This document shows positions 5,004-5,022 of a stretch of DNA of 5,022 nt, in pieces; the stretch's first letter is position 1; every line of letters begins with the position of its first letter. The notes under the pieces are model-generated. The model saw nothing but the letters and a program-made list of their open reading frames with translations. It was not told where the DNA came from and did no database searches. Position numbers and translations under genes: made by a program. The DNA comes from Candidatus Competibacteraceae bacterium (GTDB lineage Bacteria > Pseudomonadota > Gammaproteobacteria > Competibacterales > Competibacteraceae). The DNA is taken from NCBI GenBank assembly GCA_012032855.1, contig JAAUQA010000307.1:1-5022 (forward strand), given 5' to 3'.

Positions 5004-5022
5004 AGCCCTGCACGAAGCGCAC

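Noticed and set aside
1..5022. CRISPR array, tRNA or rRNA genes
   Set aside because: No regularly spaced repeats and no recognisable tRNA or rRNA sequence were seen on either strand.

Overview
The window looks like a gammaproteobacterial chromosome fragment of mixed composition. This placement is an inference from gene families: a DctB-type C4-dicarboxylate sensor kinase, an E. coli-like REP-associated tyrosine transposase (RAYT), and a Tat-exported multicopper oxidase next to a DUF411 protein. No rRNA, tRNA or CRISPR array was seen. Hand counts of single 60-base lines give about 72% G+C inside the oxidase gene and about 32-45% in the region 3300-3780, so the window is a mosaic.

Layout from left to right. 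Bases 1-669 (minus) hold the N-terminal 223 residues of a DctB-like sensor histidine kinase that runs off the left edge. Bases 793-1170 (minus) hold the N-terminal half of a RAYT: the HUH motif is present and the tyrosine half is lost. A REP-like palindrome (family A) follows at 1175-1195. Bases 1238-3140 (minus) are a compact two-gene copper operon. A Sec-exported DUF411/CopG-like protein is transcribed first, then a Tat-exported three-domain multicopper oxidase, from a good sigma-70-type promoter at 3172-3200. Bases 3263-3780 (minus) are an AT-richer gene broken by one frameshift, with a PD-(D/E)XK-like signature. A second family-A palindrome lies at 3811-3831, followed by the C-terminal half of another RAYT (3853-4101; tyrosine half present, HUH half lost). 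Bases 4101-4737 are a compact REP-RAYT-REP unit: an intact 176-residue RAYT bracketed by 38-bp inverted repeats that match at 37 of 38 positions and carry the GTAG head typical of REPs. After another GTAG-headed hairpin (4761-4791), a small plus-strand antitoxin-like gene (4839-5003) ends the window.

The two copper proteins would act together in the periplasm on copper binding and oxidation. The remainder of the right half is a small REP/RAYT landscape. The copper operon and the broken gene are bracketed by directly repeated family-A palindromes and then by two complementary RAYT halves, while a different, complete RAYT unit abuts the right-hand half. The most noteworthy structure is this nesting of REP families and broken RAYT genes around a metal-handling cargo. 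No wholly new system can be claimed from the sequence alone.
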